From Gammaproteobacteria bacterium (GTDB lineage Bacteria; Pseudomonadota; Gammaproteobacteria; Xanthomonadales; Wenzhouxiangellaceae): 64,000 bases of DNA. The stretch covers positions 1-64,000 of the forward strand of contig JAHJQV010000025.1 in assembly GCA_018819105.1 (NCBI GenBank). Reading direction: 5' to 3'. This document shows, piece after piece, positions 35,092-44,202 of the stretch. Position 1 is the first letter of the stretch. Each line of letters starts with the position of its first letter. The notes under the pieces were generated by a model. The model was not told where the DNA came from. It did no database searches and saw nothing but the letters and a program-made list of their open reading frames with translations. The position numbers and the translations under genes were made by a program.

Positions 35092-38000
35092 TCAGTCCTC
35101 GAACCCGCTGAAGAACACCACGTCGCGCGTGCCGCGCAGTTCGATGAAGCGAGCGCCCTCGGGTTCGTTGCTGTCCAGCCGAAGCTCAGCCTGGCTTACG
35201 CCGGTTGCCGATGGCGCGAAGCGGACAATGAATCCGCAGGCATCACCGGGCTCGACGGCCACGCCGCTGCAGCCGTCCTGACTGACGTCGAGCTCGAAGT
35301 CGGCTGCCGCCGCGCCGCTCAAACTCAGCGCATCGACTTCGAGGTCGAAATCTCCGCTGTTGCCCAGCGTGACGATCCGGTCGATCGGCGGCTGACCGAT
35401 CGGCAGCTCGCCGAAGTCGATCGCGCCAGGGTCGAAGTCCGCGACCGGGCGCGTCACATTGCCCCAGAGTTCGACCGCGCCAAGCGTGTTCTCGAGCTGT
35501 GCGGCCACCGCGAGATCGCGGATTTCCGGTGCGGCATCGACCGGCATGAATCGCAGGGCCAGCGTGCAGGCACTGGCCGGCGCCAGCTCGAACGGCGGCA
35601 GCGGGCAGTCTCCGCCGGCGACCATGAACGGGGCGTCGGGCTGCTCGATCGACAGCACGTTAAGCGGCAGGTTGCCGGTGCTGGAAATCGTCAACAACTG
35701 CGGGGCGCTGACCTGGCCGGGCATGACCGGACCGAAGTCGATCACACTGGGTGATACCGTGGCGGCAGCAGCAATGCCGCGTTCGAATGCGCCGATGTCG
35801 CAGGCCGATCCGCCCTGGGGCCGGTCGAGGTTGCGCAGGTCGGTGGCGATACAAGGCGCGGTGAGCGCATCCACCGCCGGGCTGTCGGCGCGCGGCTCCA
35901 GCACGATGCGGCCGTTGTCCAGCACCACGGCCGGTTCCAGGCGCGGGTCGATGTCGACCAGGTCGCCAGCCTCCGGCGTGAAAGGACAGCCTTCGCGATC
36001 GTCGTTGATCACGTTGCCGCCGGCCGACACCAGCTGATTCAGGCAACCGCCGCCGCCAGGGTTCACCGCCGTATTGCCGCTCAGGATGGTGTTCTCCAGG
36101 GTCGCCATTGGCTGGCCCGAGAAATCATCGAACAGGGCAGCACCGATCGAGCGGGCGGTGTTGCCGGTGATCGTGACGTGCAGCAACGACAGGCTAGCCC
36201 CGGCAGCGGCGTTGCTCGAAATCGCACCGCCGCTGCTGGCATTGTTGGCAAACAGCAGGCTGTTTTCGATGACCGCAGAACCGCTATTGGAAATCGCCCC
36301 ACCGCTGGCACCGCCCAGACTGGCCACGTTCTGTGTGAACGTGGATCGCCGCACGACCAAGGATCCGGTGGAGTAGATCGCACCGCCGTTCGAGGCATCG
36401 CCGTTCTGCAGCAACGCGTCCTCGATGATCAGCTCGCCGTCGTTGCGAATCAGGCCACCGACGCCACCGACATACTCATCGCCGGACAGGGTCACCCCGA
36501 TCAGGACCAAGCGACCGCCCGGGGCGACATCGAACAGGCGCTGGGCACCGTCGGCCACGATCTCGCTCAGGCCGACACCCAGGCCGATCAGAGTCAGGTC
36601 ACCGGTGACCGGCACACTGCCCTGATCCAGCCGGAACAGTCCGTCCGGCAACGCAACGATGCGCGATCCGCCGAGTGCGTTGGCCTCCTCGATCGCCGCG
36701 CGCAAGGTGCAGCGTTCGCCTTCGTCTTCGCAGAACCCATCGCCGGGGTTGGCGTCGGCCGAGTCGTCCTGCAACGGATCCACAGTCAGGTCGCCATCCG
36801 CGACCAGCACGCGCTCGAAGGTGGCCGACACATTTGTGTTGCGGTTGATTGGGTCGGCAAACATGCGGGCGCGGGAGGCCAGCCGCGTACCGAGCGGCAG
36901 CCCCGGGTCGGCAATCGCATTGATCGTTACCTGGCGATCGATCGGCGGCGTGCCATCGCTTTCGCCGCGCGGAATCGACAACAGGTCCGGGATCGTGCAG
37001 ACGCGCCTGTTACCGTCCTCGACGCAGCTCGCGCCACTGATGCCGAGCACGCTCAGGCGCGGATCCAGATCGACTTCGAGCGTCACGCCGGTGGCCGGAA
37101 TGCCGGCACCACCCTCACCCTGAAAGTTTGAAAGGCCAATCTGGTAGCTGATCGGCTGACCAATCGGAATCGCCCGCGGCGCATCGCGCTCGAACACCGC
37201 CAGGTCGGTCATCGGGACCACGTCAATGGAGATGGTGCTGCAGGTCTGCACCGGGGCGCTGTCGGTCACGCAGGTCTGCACCGAGCGCTGGCCGCCGGAA
37301 CTGTAGACATGGCGGGCGTGGACCATGCCTTCGCCGCCGGCGTTGAAGTCCAGCAGCGGCCCGGTGATGGTGCCGTCGTTCAGAATCTCGCCTTCCGCCT
37401 CGGCCGTGCCGTCGCCCCAGGCCACCAGCATGTTGTGCGCATCGCCTGGATCGGGATCGAACACGCCGATGTTGAGTTCCCACGGGTAGCCGATGCCGGC
37501 GATGAGGTCCGCCGGATCGCTGGCCGGGGTCAGCTCCGGTGGGTCGTTGACCGGCAGCACCTCGATCGTCACTGTCTCCGGTGCCGAGATTGCGATGCCG
37601 TCGGTCACCGCGAACTCGAAGGCATCGCTGCCGTTGTAATCGGGGCTAGGGGTGTAGGTGGCGGTCAGACCAGAGATGCTGACCTGGCCGCGCGCCGGCG
37701 GGGTGATCAGCACGGCCGACAGGCTTTGCAGCGGCTCCCACGGGTAGGTATCGCCGATGTCCGGGTCGCTGCCGTCGAGCAGGATGCCGGTGGCCTGGTC
37801 TTCGATCACCTGGGCGGTGATGCCGACGGTTGCGAACGGCAGACGCTGGTTCTGCGCAACGTCGACCGTGGCCGAGGCGATGTTGCTGCGTACCAGTTCG
37901 CCGTCGACGCGCAAGCCGTCGCTGGCGAACCAGTCGAAGCTATCGAGGCCAATGAAGTTGTTGTTCGAGCGGTAGGTCACGAAGCCCGTGTCCGGACCTG

Positions 38001-40872
38001 TCATCGTGACCGGGTCGGCGGTAAAGATGTGCAGAATGTCCGTGTTGGAATCAAGGACGAAGAAGCTGGTCGAGTTGACCGTGACATCCTCGGCCACGCC
38101 GAACTCGCCGATCACGAAGCAGTTCACCGCATCGCAATCCGAGATCGCCTGGCCGGCAAAGAAACCTTCGGGCGTAAAGCGCTGGATGCGGTTGTTGCCT
38201 CGATCGGCCACGTACAGGATGTCGTTCGGATCGATCGCAAAGCCCTGCGGGCGGCTGAACTGACTCGGCAGGTCGCCTGCGGTCTGAGTCGCGCCGCAGG
38301 TCGAGTCGGTGCACGAATAGCCGATGCTGCGCTGGCGGGCAAGGTCGCACACGGCGGCATCACCTGGCGCATTGTCGCTGTCGCAGCGACCCAGCCAGCC
38401 GATGAATTCGCCGGTGGTAAAGACCGCGGGCGACACGCTGCGATCGATCGTCGAGGCACCGAACTTGTAAATCCGGCTGTTGCCCCAGTCGCTGATATAC
38501 AGCGCGTCCATGGAATCGATGTCCATGTCCCAGGCCCGGCCATAACTTCCGGTACCGGAACTGAGCGGCGCACCGATGCGATCGAGGAAGGCCAGCGCAT
38601 TACTTGAATCGCGCTCGAGGAAATCGAAGGCGTAGATTCGTCGGGTGTCGGTCACATAGGCAACCCCTTGCAAATCGATCACGGCATCGACCGGATCGCC
38701 CTGGGCAGGCGTGCCGGACGGCAGAAAGTCGATGACGATCACCTCGATGCTGCCGTTCAGTTCAGCATCGAGCGTGATCAGTCGGTCGGTGGCGGGGCTG
38801 ACCCAATACATGAACGGGTCGGGATAGCCGGGCAGCCCGCCCGGATGAAACGACAGCCGCTCGACCTGATCTGCGGCGCTGCCAGAGCCCAGATCGAACT
38901 CGGCCAGTAGCTCACCGTCGGGGCCGAATCGGGCGATGCGGCTATTGCTCGTGTTGATTCCGCTGCCGCTGCTCGTACATTTGACGATCCGGTCAATGAC
39001 GTAAGTGATGCCGTCGTCGTTGGTCGTCACGTAGCGCGGGTCCCAGACGTAGTCCTGCGGCGGCAGCGTCCCTCCGCCCAGACACAGCGGGCCTGGATCG
39101 AACTGAGCCTGCACACGCAGATCATCGACGAAGGTCGGCAGCAGCGGTGCGACGAAGAAACCCTCGTCGGGTTGGCGGTCGATGTAGAAGTACAGTTCAT
39201 CGCCGTCCATGTCGCTGGCGCTCAATGGAATATCGACCTCTTCGAAGGACACCGCATCGGTCTCCGCATCGGCGGCCACCGGCGTGTTGTTGCTGCCGCT
39301 CAGCTTGACGTTGATGGTCTGCTCGACCCACGGCGACACGTTGCCCGAGGCGTCGATCGCACGCCAGAACACGCTGGTGACGCCGAACGGAAAGGTCAGC
39401 GGGCCGTCGAACTCGATGGTCGGTTCCAGATCGGCGACGTCGAACACCTGCGGCGAGCCGGTGGCGACGAACACCGGCGCGGTATTGGATTCGACCACGA
39501 CCGACGGCGGCGGTGCGATCTGCGGCGGCTGGGTGTCCTCGACGATGATGGTCTGCATCAGGGTCGAGGTGTTGAATCCACCGCCGGGTGCGGGACCGGC
39601 GTCGCGCGCCGTCCAGGTTAGCGGATGGCTGCCCAGCGGCAGGAACGAGGGCAGCGGCGCGTTGACCTGCGGCGTGCGATTGCATGCGTCGGTGGCAACG
39701 ATCGAATCCCGCAGCGTGTTAAGGAACGCGCGCGTCGATTGTCCGCCCGGCTCCTGGGCCTCGACCCGGAAGGTCGCCAGCGCCGGATCGGCGAACTGCA
39801 TGACCGGCGCGGTGGTATCAAGCACGTTGACCGACTGGTTGGCCAGCGTGACCACGCCGGTCGGGTAACTTTCCAGGAAGGAACCCGCTGCCATATCGCG
39901 CACGGCCTCGTAGATGCCTTTCAGGATTTCCTTGGCGGCTTCCTTCTTCGACCCCGGCGGTTTGCCGGGCACATAGATCGGCGGCAGGGTATCGAGTAGG
40001 CCGACGCTGGTCTCGGCCCGCCAGGTGATCGTATGCCGGCCCACCGGAAGCTGCAGCGTGCGGTTGAAGTCGATTGGACAAGGCCCGCCGTCGTTGTTCA
40101 GCGGCACGCTGCCATCCAAGGCGCAGCCGATGGCATTGAAGATGTCGTTCTGCGGCGCGCGGATGCCGAACGGCCCGATCTCGGCGACGAACTCCGGATC
40201 CGGAGTTTCTTCGAGATAGCCGGGCGGTGCCTCGCCCGGCAAGACCATGCGCACGTCGACGCCGGTGTTGTAGTGGAACACACCGGGCGTGCCGAAGCCG
40301 CGCGAGTCCGGCGTGCGGGTGAACGTCCAGTCACCGAGAAACCTGTACGGTACGCCCATGAAATCCTCGCGGCCGCCGGCGATGATCGGCTGGCTGAAGT
40401 CGTAGGCGCAGTTCGGCCCGTCGGCGGTATCCACGTTCGGCTCGACCTCGAAATCACCCGGCGCTTCGAGCACTGCCGGGCAGAACTTCAGACCGAGATT
40501 GGCTGCATAGGCCGGCAGTTGGCCGAGCAGGTAGTCCCAGGGCGGATTCGGCACCAGGCCGATGCCGAAGGCCGTGGCGAAGGGGATCGTGAACGCGCCG
40601 ATGCAGAGCAGATTCCGGTCGTTGCCGGTCAGGGCACCGGTCTCCAGTCGCGCTTCGACCCCTGCCAGCGCGTATTCCAGTTCCGGCAGATTCAAGGCCC
40701 GCAAATTGTCCAGTGCCTGGTGCATTTCCGCCTCTGAGCCCGGAGTCTTGTGCGGGGTTGGAATCTCGACCCTGGATTGGGCCAGGGCCACACCGGGATG
40801 GACGAGGAAGCTTGCCGCCAGATACGCCACAGGCAGCAGCAAAGACAGGGATCGAACGGTGAGTTGGCTCAT
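35092..40872 (-). CDS. Giant secreted multidomain protein A (HYR/NHL/cadherin-like/CSLREA/choice-of-anchor D), GFED tail
   Basis: The 1926-residue protein has a signal peptide (~1-31, ending GVALAQ). In order: a unique N-terminal region; two HYR-like beta-domains (~480-570, TQPPQIAPPPSVVVES); an NHL-type propeller (~600-930, e.g. PNDILYVADRGNNRIQRF); a cadherin-like Ig domain (ATYTPSPDYNGSDAFEFAVTDG, ~1080); a PKD-like domain; a DUF11 domain (~1225-1330); a CSLREA segment (CTLRAAIEEANALGG, ~1390) with right-handed beta-helix (~1420-1610); and two choice-of-anchor D domains (~1700-1920). The last residues are VVFFSGFED. It is probably a surface or released adhesin-like protein. It is divergent from the sigma-factor gene (85 bases between starts) and paralogous to the protein at 48452-54388. 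No clear ribosome-binding site is seen. Confidence 0.85.
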   Translation of the reverse strand: MSQLTVRSLSLLLPVAYLAASFLVHPGVALAQSRVEIPTPHKTPGSEAEMHQALDNLRALNLPELEYALAGVEARLETGALTGNDRNLLCIGAFTIPFATAFGIGLVPNPPWDYLLGQLPAYAANLGLKFCPAVLEAPGDFEVEPNVDTADGPNCAYDFSQPIIAGGREDFMGVPYRFLGDWTFTRTPDSRGFGTPGVFHYNTGVDVRMVLPGEAPPGYLEETPDPEFVAEIGPFGIRAPQNDIFNAIGCALDGSVPLNNDGGPCPIDFNRTLQLPVGRHTITWRAETSVGLLDTLPPIYVPGKPPGSKKEAAKEILKGIYEAVRDMAAGSFLESYPTGVVTLANQSVNVLDTTAPVMQFADPALATFRVEAQEPGGQSTRAFLNTLRDSIVATDACNRTPQVNAPLPSFLPLGSHPLTWTARDAGPAPGGGFNTSTLMQTIIVEDTQPPQIAPPPSVVVESNTAPVFVATGSPQVFDVADLEPTIEFDGPLTFPFGVTSVFWRAIDASGNVSPWVEQTINVKLSGSNNTPVAADAETDAVSFEEVDIPLSASDMDGDELYFYIDRQPDEGFFVAPLLPTFVDDLRVQAQFDPGPLCLGGGTLPPQDYVWDPRYVTTNDDGITYVIDRIVKCTSSGSGINTSNSRIARFGPDGELLAEFDLGSGSAADQVERLSFHPGGLPGYPDPFMYWVSPATDRLITLDAELNGSIEVIVIDFLPSGTPAQGDPVDAVIDLQGVAYVTDTRRIYAFDFLERDSSNALAFLDRIGAPLSSGTGSYGRAWDMDIDSMDALYISDWGNSRIYKFGASTIDRSVSPAVFTTGEFIGWLGRCDSDNAPGDAAVCDLARQRSIGYSCTDSTCGATQTAGDLPSQFSRPQGFAIDPNDILYVADRGNNRIQRFTPEGFFAGQAISDCDAVNCFVIGEFGVAEDVTVNSTSFFVLDSNTDILHIFTADPVTMTGPDTGFVTYRSNNNFIGLDSFDWFASDGLRVDGELVRSNIASATVDVAQNQRLPFATVGITAQVIEDQATGILLDGSDPDIGDTYPWEPLQSLSAVLITPPARGQVSISGLTATYTPSPDYNGSDAFEFAVTDGIAISAPETVTIEVLPVNDPPELTPASDPADLIAGIGYPWELNIGVFDPDPGDAHNMLVAWGDGTAEAEGEILNDGTITGPLLDFNAGGEGMVHARHVYSSGGQRSVQTCVTDSAPVQTCSTISIDVVPMTDLAVFERDAPRAIPIGQPISYQIGLSNFQGEGGAGIPATGVTLEVDLDPRLSVLGISGASCVEDGNRRVCTIPDLLSIPRGESDGTPPIDRQVTINAIADPGLPLGTRLASRARMFADPINRNTNVSATFERVLVADGDLTVDPLQDDSADANPGDGFCEDEGERCTLRAAIEEANALGGSRIVALPDGLFRLDQGSVPVTGDLTLIGLGVGLSEIVADGAQRLFDVAPGGRLVLIGVTLSGDEYVGGVGGLIRNDGELIIEDALLQNGDASNGGAIYSTGSLVVRRSTFTQNVASLGGASGGAISNSGSAVIENSLLFANNASSGGAISSNAAAGASLSLLHVTITGNTARSIGAALFDDFSGQPMATLENTILSGNTAVNPGGGGCLNQLVSAGGNVINDDREGCPFTPEAGDLVDIDPRLEPAVVLDNGRIVLEPRADSPAVDALTAPCIATDLRNLDRPQGGSACDIGAFERGIAAAATVSPSVIDFGPVMPGQVSAPQLLTISSTGNLPLNVLSIEQPDAPFMVAGGDCPLPPFELAPASACTLALRFMPVDAAPEIRDLAVAAQLENTLGAVELWGNVTRPVADFDPGAIDFGELPIGQPPIDRIVTLGNSGDFDLEVDALSLSGAAAADFELDVSQDGCSGVAVEPGDACGFIVRFAPSATGVSQAELRLDSNEPEGARFIELRGTRDVVFFSGFED

Positions 40873-40957
40873 TGGTCGGCACGCGTTTGGTCAAAGATGT
40901 ATTGAACACTGCGCCCTTTTCTGCATAATCGAATCATCCGATCGCCCACGAGCGCCC

Positions 40958-41545
40958 ATGGCCGACTTCTACGCATCTGCCGACGACCCGCCGTTGACCG
41001 AGCTGCTGCGTCGTTGCGCAGACGGGGACCGGGTTGCCAGGGAGCGGGTCTGGACCGCTGTCCACGGCCAGCTGCGTGTCCTGGCCCGCAATCGACTCGC
41101 ACGCGAGGCGCCCGTTACCTGCCAACCCACCGAACTGGTCCATGAAGCCTTCCTGAAGCTGTCCGACCCGGCGTTCGCGGTGCGCGACCGCAATCACTTC
41201 CTGGCCATTGCCGCGGTCGCGATGCGCCAGGTGCTGGTCGAACAGGCGCGCCGTCGTAACCGCCACAAGCGCGGCGGTGGTGCACGGCCGCTGACGCTCG
41301 ACACACGCAACGCCGGTGGCGATTTCACGGCCGCCAAAAGCATCGATGTGCTCGATCTGCACGCCGCGATCGACGAACTGGCCGAAGCCGATCCGCGCAA
41401 GGCCGAAGCCGTGGTGCTGAGCTATTTCGGCGGGCTGACCGACAGCGAGGTGGCTGCCGTGTTCGATATTTCGACGGCAACCGCGAAGCGTGATCTGCGC
41501 ACCGCGCGCGCCTGGCTGGGCAGCATGCTTGGATCCGGACGATGA
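40958..41545 (+). CDS. ECF-type RNA polymerase sigma factor (TIGR02999-like)
   Basis: The 195-residue sigma factor begins MADFYASADDPPLTELLRRC. Region 2 is visible as LRVLARNRLAREA...PTELVHEAFLKLSD and the NHFLAIAAVAMRQVLVEQARRR stretch typical of the TIGR02999 ECF group. Region 4 is AEAVVLSYFGGLTDSEVAAVFDISTATAKRDLRTARAWL. It should direct RNA polymerase to specific promoters. The next gene, a Ser/Thr kinase, overlaps its stop (ATGA), a pairing typical of this group in which the kinase may replace an anti-sigma factor. A likely target is the divergent giant-protein gene; inferred. Confidence 0.92.
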   Translation: MADFYASADDPPLTELLRRCADGDRVARERVWTAVHGQLRVLARNRLAREAPVTCQPTELVHEAFLKLSDPAFAVRDRNHFLAIAAVAMRQVLVEQARRRNRHKRGGGARPLTLDTRNAGGDFTAAKSIDVLDLHAAIDELAEADPRKAEAVVLSYFGGLTDSEVAAVFDISTATAKRDLRTARAWLGSMLGSGR

Positions 41546-43833
41546 AGCACGATGAATTCCGTCGCCTGGAAGCCTGGTTCCAGCGCGCCGTGGATGCCGA
41601 CGATCGGGTAACGGTCATCGAAGCCTGTCGCGCCGAGGATCCAGCGCTGGTCGAGCAGCTCGAGGCCATGCTGATCGCCGACGATCAGCAGGCGCACGAC
41701 CGCGATCACCTGCGGCAAGTGATCGCAGCGGAGGCCGCTGCGCATTCCGACAACGTCCTGCCCGAGCGAATCGGGCCGTTTGAGGTGGTGCGGCGGCTCG
41801 GTGCCGGCGGCATGGGCGTGGTCTACCTTTGCCGCCGCTCGGGGCCTGACTTCGATCAACTGGTCGCCGTCAAGCGCCTGCCGACGACCGGCGATTCGGA
41901 TTTTGCCCGCCAGCGGCTGAAGCTGGAGCGCCGGGTACTGGCCGGACTGCGTCATCCCAATATCGCCCAGCTGGTCGACGGCGGTGAAGAGGCCGACGGC
42001 ACGCCCTGGGTCGCGATGGAGTACGTCGACGGGCAGCCGATAGACCAATGGGCGAAGGACCAGGCCCTCGACCGCCGCCAGCGCGTGCAGCGCTTTCTGT
42101 CGCTGTGCGACGCGGTGCAGTTCGCGCACCGCAACCTGGTTGTGCATCGCGACATCAAGGCATCCAACGTATTGATCGATGCCCATGGGCAGCTCAAACT
42201 GCTCGACTTCGGTATCGCCAAACTGATCGGTGACGTCGAGGGCGACCATGCCGGAATGACTGTGGCTTCGACGATGACGCCGCACTACGCCAGCCCGGAA
42301 CAGGTGCGCGGCGAGCCGGTCACGCAGGCCTCGGACGTTTATTCTCTGGGCGTATTGTTGTATGAGTTACTGGCCGGCCACCGTCCTTACGACTTCGCCA
42401 CGCGACGACCCTCGGAGATCGAGCGCATTGTCTGCGAGGCCGAGCCGCCAGCGCTGGGCGAACGCAACAGCACCGATCTGGACTGCATCATTGCGCGTGC
42501 CATGCACAAGGATCCCTTCAGGCGCTATGCAAGCCCGAGAGAACTGGGCGACGACCTGCGGCGCTGGCTGGCGTCCCGGCCGGTCGAGGCGCGACCGGAC
42601 AGCGCCGCCTACCGCACACTGCGATTCATACGGCGACACCCGGTCGGCGCAACCGCCACGGCGCTGATCGCGGTGCTGGTGCTTGGCTTTGGCAGTACGA
42701 TGGCCTGGCAGGCGCGCCAGCTGGCACTTCAGCGCGACGCTGCCCAGCGCGAGGCAAACATCGCCAGGGAAACCAGTGAGTTCCTGATCGATCTGTTCGC
42801 CGTGTCCGATCCGCGCGAGTCCAATCCGGCCGACGTAAGCGCCCGCGATCTGCTCGATCGGGCGGCCGAGCAGCTGCCGTCGCAGCTCGACAGCGACCCG
42901 CTGGCTCGAGCCCGGCTAATGCACGTCATCGGTCTGGCCTTCTCCAACCTCGGCGATGCCGAGCGCGGAATTTCCCTGCTCGACCGGGCGATGATGCTGC
43001 GGATCGAACATGCCGGCGACGACAGTGCCGAAACCGCCGATTCCCGCAACCGGCTCGGCAACATTCTTCGCCGCTTCGGTCGCATGGTGGAGGCCGAGCC
43101 GCTGCTGGTCCGTGCGCTGGTGTGGCGCGAACAAAACGGTGCGGTCGATGAAGATCTTGCCGACTCCTACAACAACGTCGGTCTGCTGCAAAACGAGCTC
43201 GGCTACTACGAGACGGCCGAGGTCACGCTGCGCCACGCCATCGCCGTGCATCGGCAGATTGATGGCCAGGATACCCGCGCCGCCGCTTCACCGCTGCACA
43301 ACCTGGCGCTTGCATTGCGTAATCAGCAACGTTTCGACGCCGCCGCCGCTGCGGCCGCCGAGTCGATCGCGATCAAGCGCGCGGCGGGGGACTGGAGCCT
43401 GTCGTCGCTGGCCGCCACGCTGGCCGTGCTCGCCAACATCGAACGCCAGCGGGGTGATCTGAAGGCGGCATGGACGCATTCCACCGAGTCGCTTGGTCTG
43501 CGTGAGCAGGTCTTCGGGCGCGACAACGTGCTGATCGCCAGTGGCCTGGTGACCCACGCCAACATCGTCGCAGCGATGGGCGACCTGGAACAGGCCGAGC
43601 AACTGATGCGGGAGTCGGTGGCATTGTTCGAGGCAGATGGCAGCACCGACAGCCTCCGTGCCGCCAATTCGCAACTGGGTCTCGGTCTTTTGCTTCTCGA
43701 CCAGGGCCGCAGCGACGAAGCCCGTCCGTTGCTCGAACGTGCGGCCGCCAGTGCCCGACGCGAACTGCCGGCGGACAGTCCGGAACTGGAGCGCTTCGAG
43801 TCTGCACTGACGCGACTTGAAGACACAGCCTGA
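41542..43833 (+). CDS. Membrane-bound Ser/Thr protein kinase with TPR domain
   Basis: The 763-residue protein has a short N-terminal helical part (1-70), a Hanks-type kinase domain (~75-350) with G-loop LGAGGMGVVY, VAVKRL, HRDIKASN (~201) and DFG (~221), then SPEQVRG. One membrane helix follows (GATATALIAVLVLGFGSTMAW, ~367-387), and the C-terminal half (~400-763) has about eight TPRs that would face the periplasm. All catalytic residues are present. It is translationally coupled to the sigma factor and may phosphorylate it or a partner in response to a signal sensed by the TPRs. The pseudogene at 139-1331 looks like the TPR half of a relative. Confidence 0.93.
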   Translation: MKHDEFRRLEAWFQRAVDADDRVTVIEACRAEDPALVEQLEAMLIADDQQAHDRDHLRQVIAAEAAAHSDNVLPERIGPFEVVRRLGAGGMGVVYLCRRSGPDFDQLVAVKRLPTTGDSDFARQRLKLERRVLAGLRHPNIAQLVDGGEEADGTPWVAMEYVDGQPIDQWAKDQALDRRQRVQRFLSLCDAVQFAHRNLVVHRDIKASNVLIDAHGQLKLLDFGIAKLIGDVEGDHAGMTVASTMTPHYASPEQVRGEPVTQASDVYSLGVLLYELLAGHRPYDFATRRPSEIERIVCEAEPPALGERNSTDLDCIIARAMHKDPFRRYASPRELGDDLRRWLASRPVEARPDSAAYRTLRFIRRHPVGATATALIAVLVLGFGSTMAWQARQLALQRDAAQREANIARETSEFLIDLFAVSDPRESNPADVSARDLLDRAAEQLPSQLDSDPLARARLMHVIGLAFSNLGDAERGISLLDRAMMLRIEHAGDDSAETADSRNRLGNILRRFGRMVEAEPLLVRALVWREQNGAVDEDLADSYNNVGLLQNELGYYETAEVTLRHAIAVHRQIDGQDTRAAASPLHNLALALRNQQRFDAAAAAAAESIAIKRAAGDWSLSSLAATLAVLANIERQRGDLKAAWTHSTESLGLREQVFGRDNVLIASGLVTHANIVAAMGDLEQAEQLMRESVALFEADGSTDSLRAANSQLGLGLLLLDQGRSDEARPLLERAAASARRELPADSPELERFESALTRLEDTA

Positions 43834-44202
43834 CGCCGCCTCGTCCTGGTCCGAGGTTTTGGCATTGTCGTCCAGCTCAGGATGTGCGTCCAGCGATCAC
43901 CGGGGACTCGTTTGATCAGCAGGTCGATTGGTGCGCAGTGCCATGATCTGTTTACTTTTTTGCACCCAGCCCCGCACGAGCGCAGACGAGTGACCGATCC
44001 GATCACTTCGATCAGCCGGCATCGAACCGGTATACAAGGGGCGCGAACATGAGCGCCACGAGCAAGCGCGGCACATCGGCCACACGGTCACCGCTGCGCG
44101 CATGCGGTTTATCGCTGCGAACAGCAGCCTGCGTTGCGGCGACAGTGGCGGCGCTGCCCGGAATTCAGTAGAGTGTCGACGACGACCGCATGAGACACAC
44201 CC
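43834..44202. other. Gap before the hybrid sensor gene
   Basis: About 370 bases with no convincing gene on either strand. A GATCxGATC-rich stretch near 43993-44013 may be regulatory; nothing else is recognised. Confidence 0.35.

Noticed and set aside
37309-38607. 432-codon plus-strand ORF
   Set aside because: Antisense to giant protein A; no motif or ribosome-binding site.
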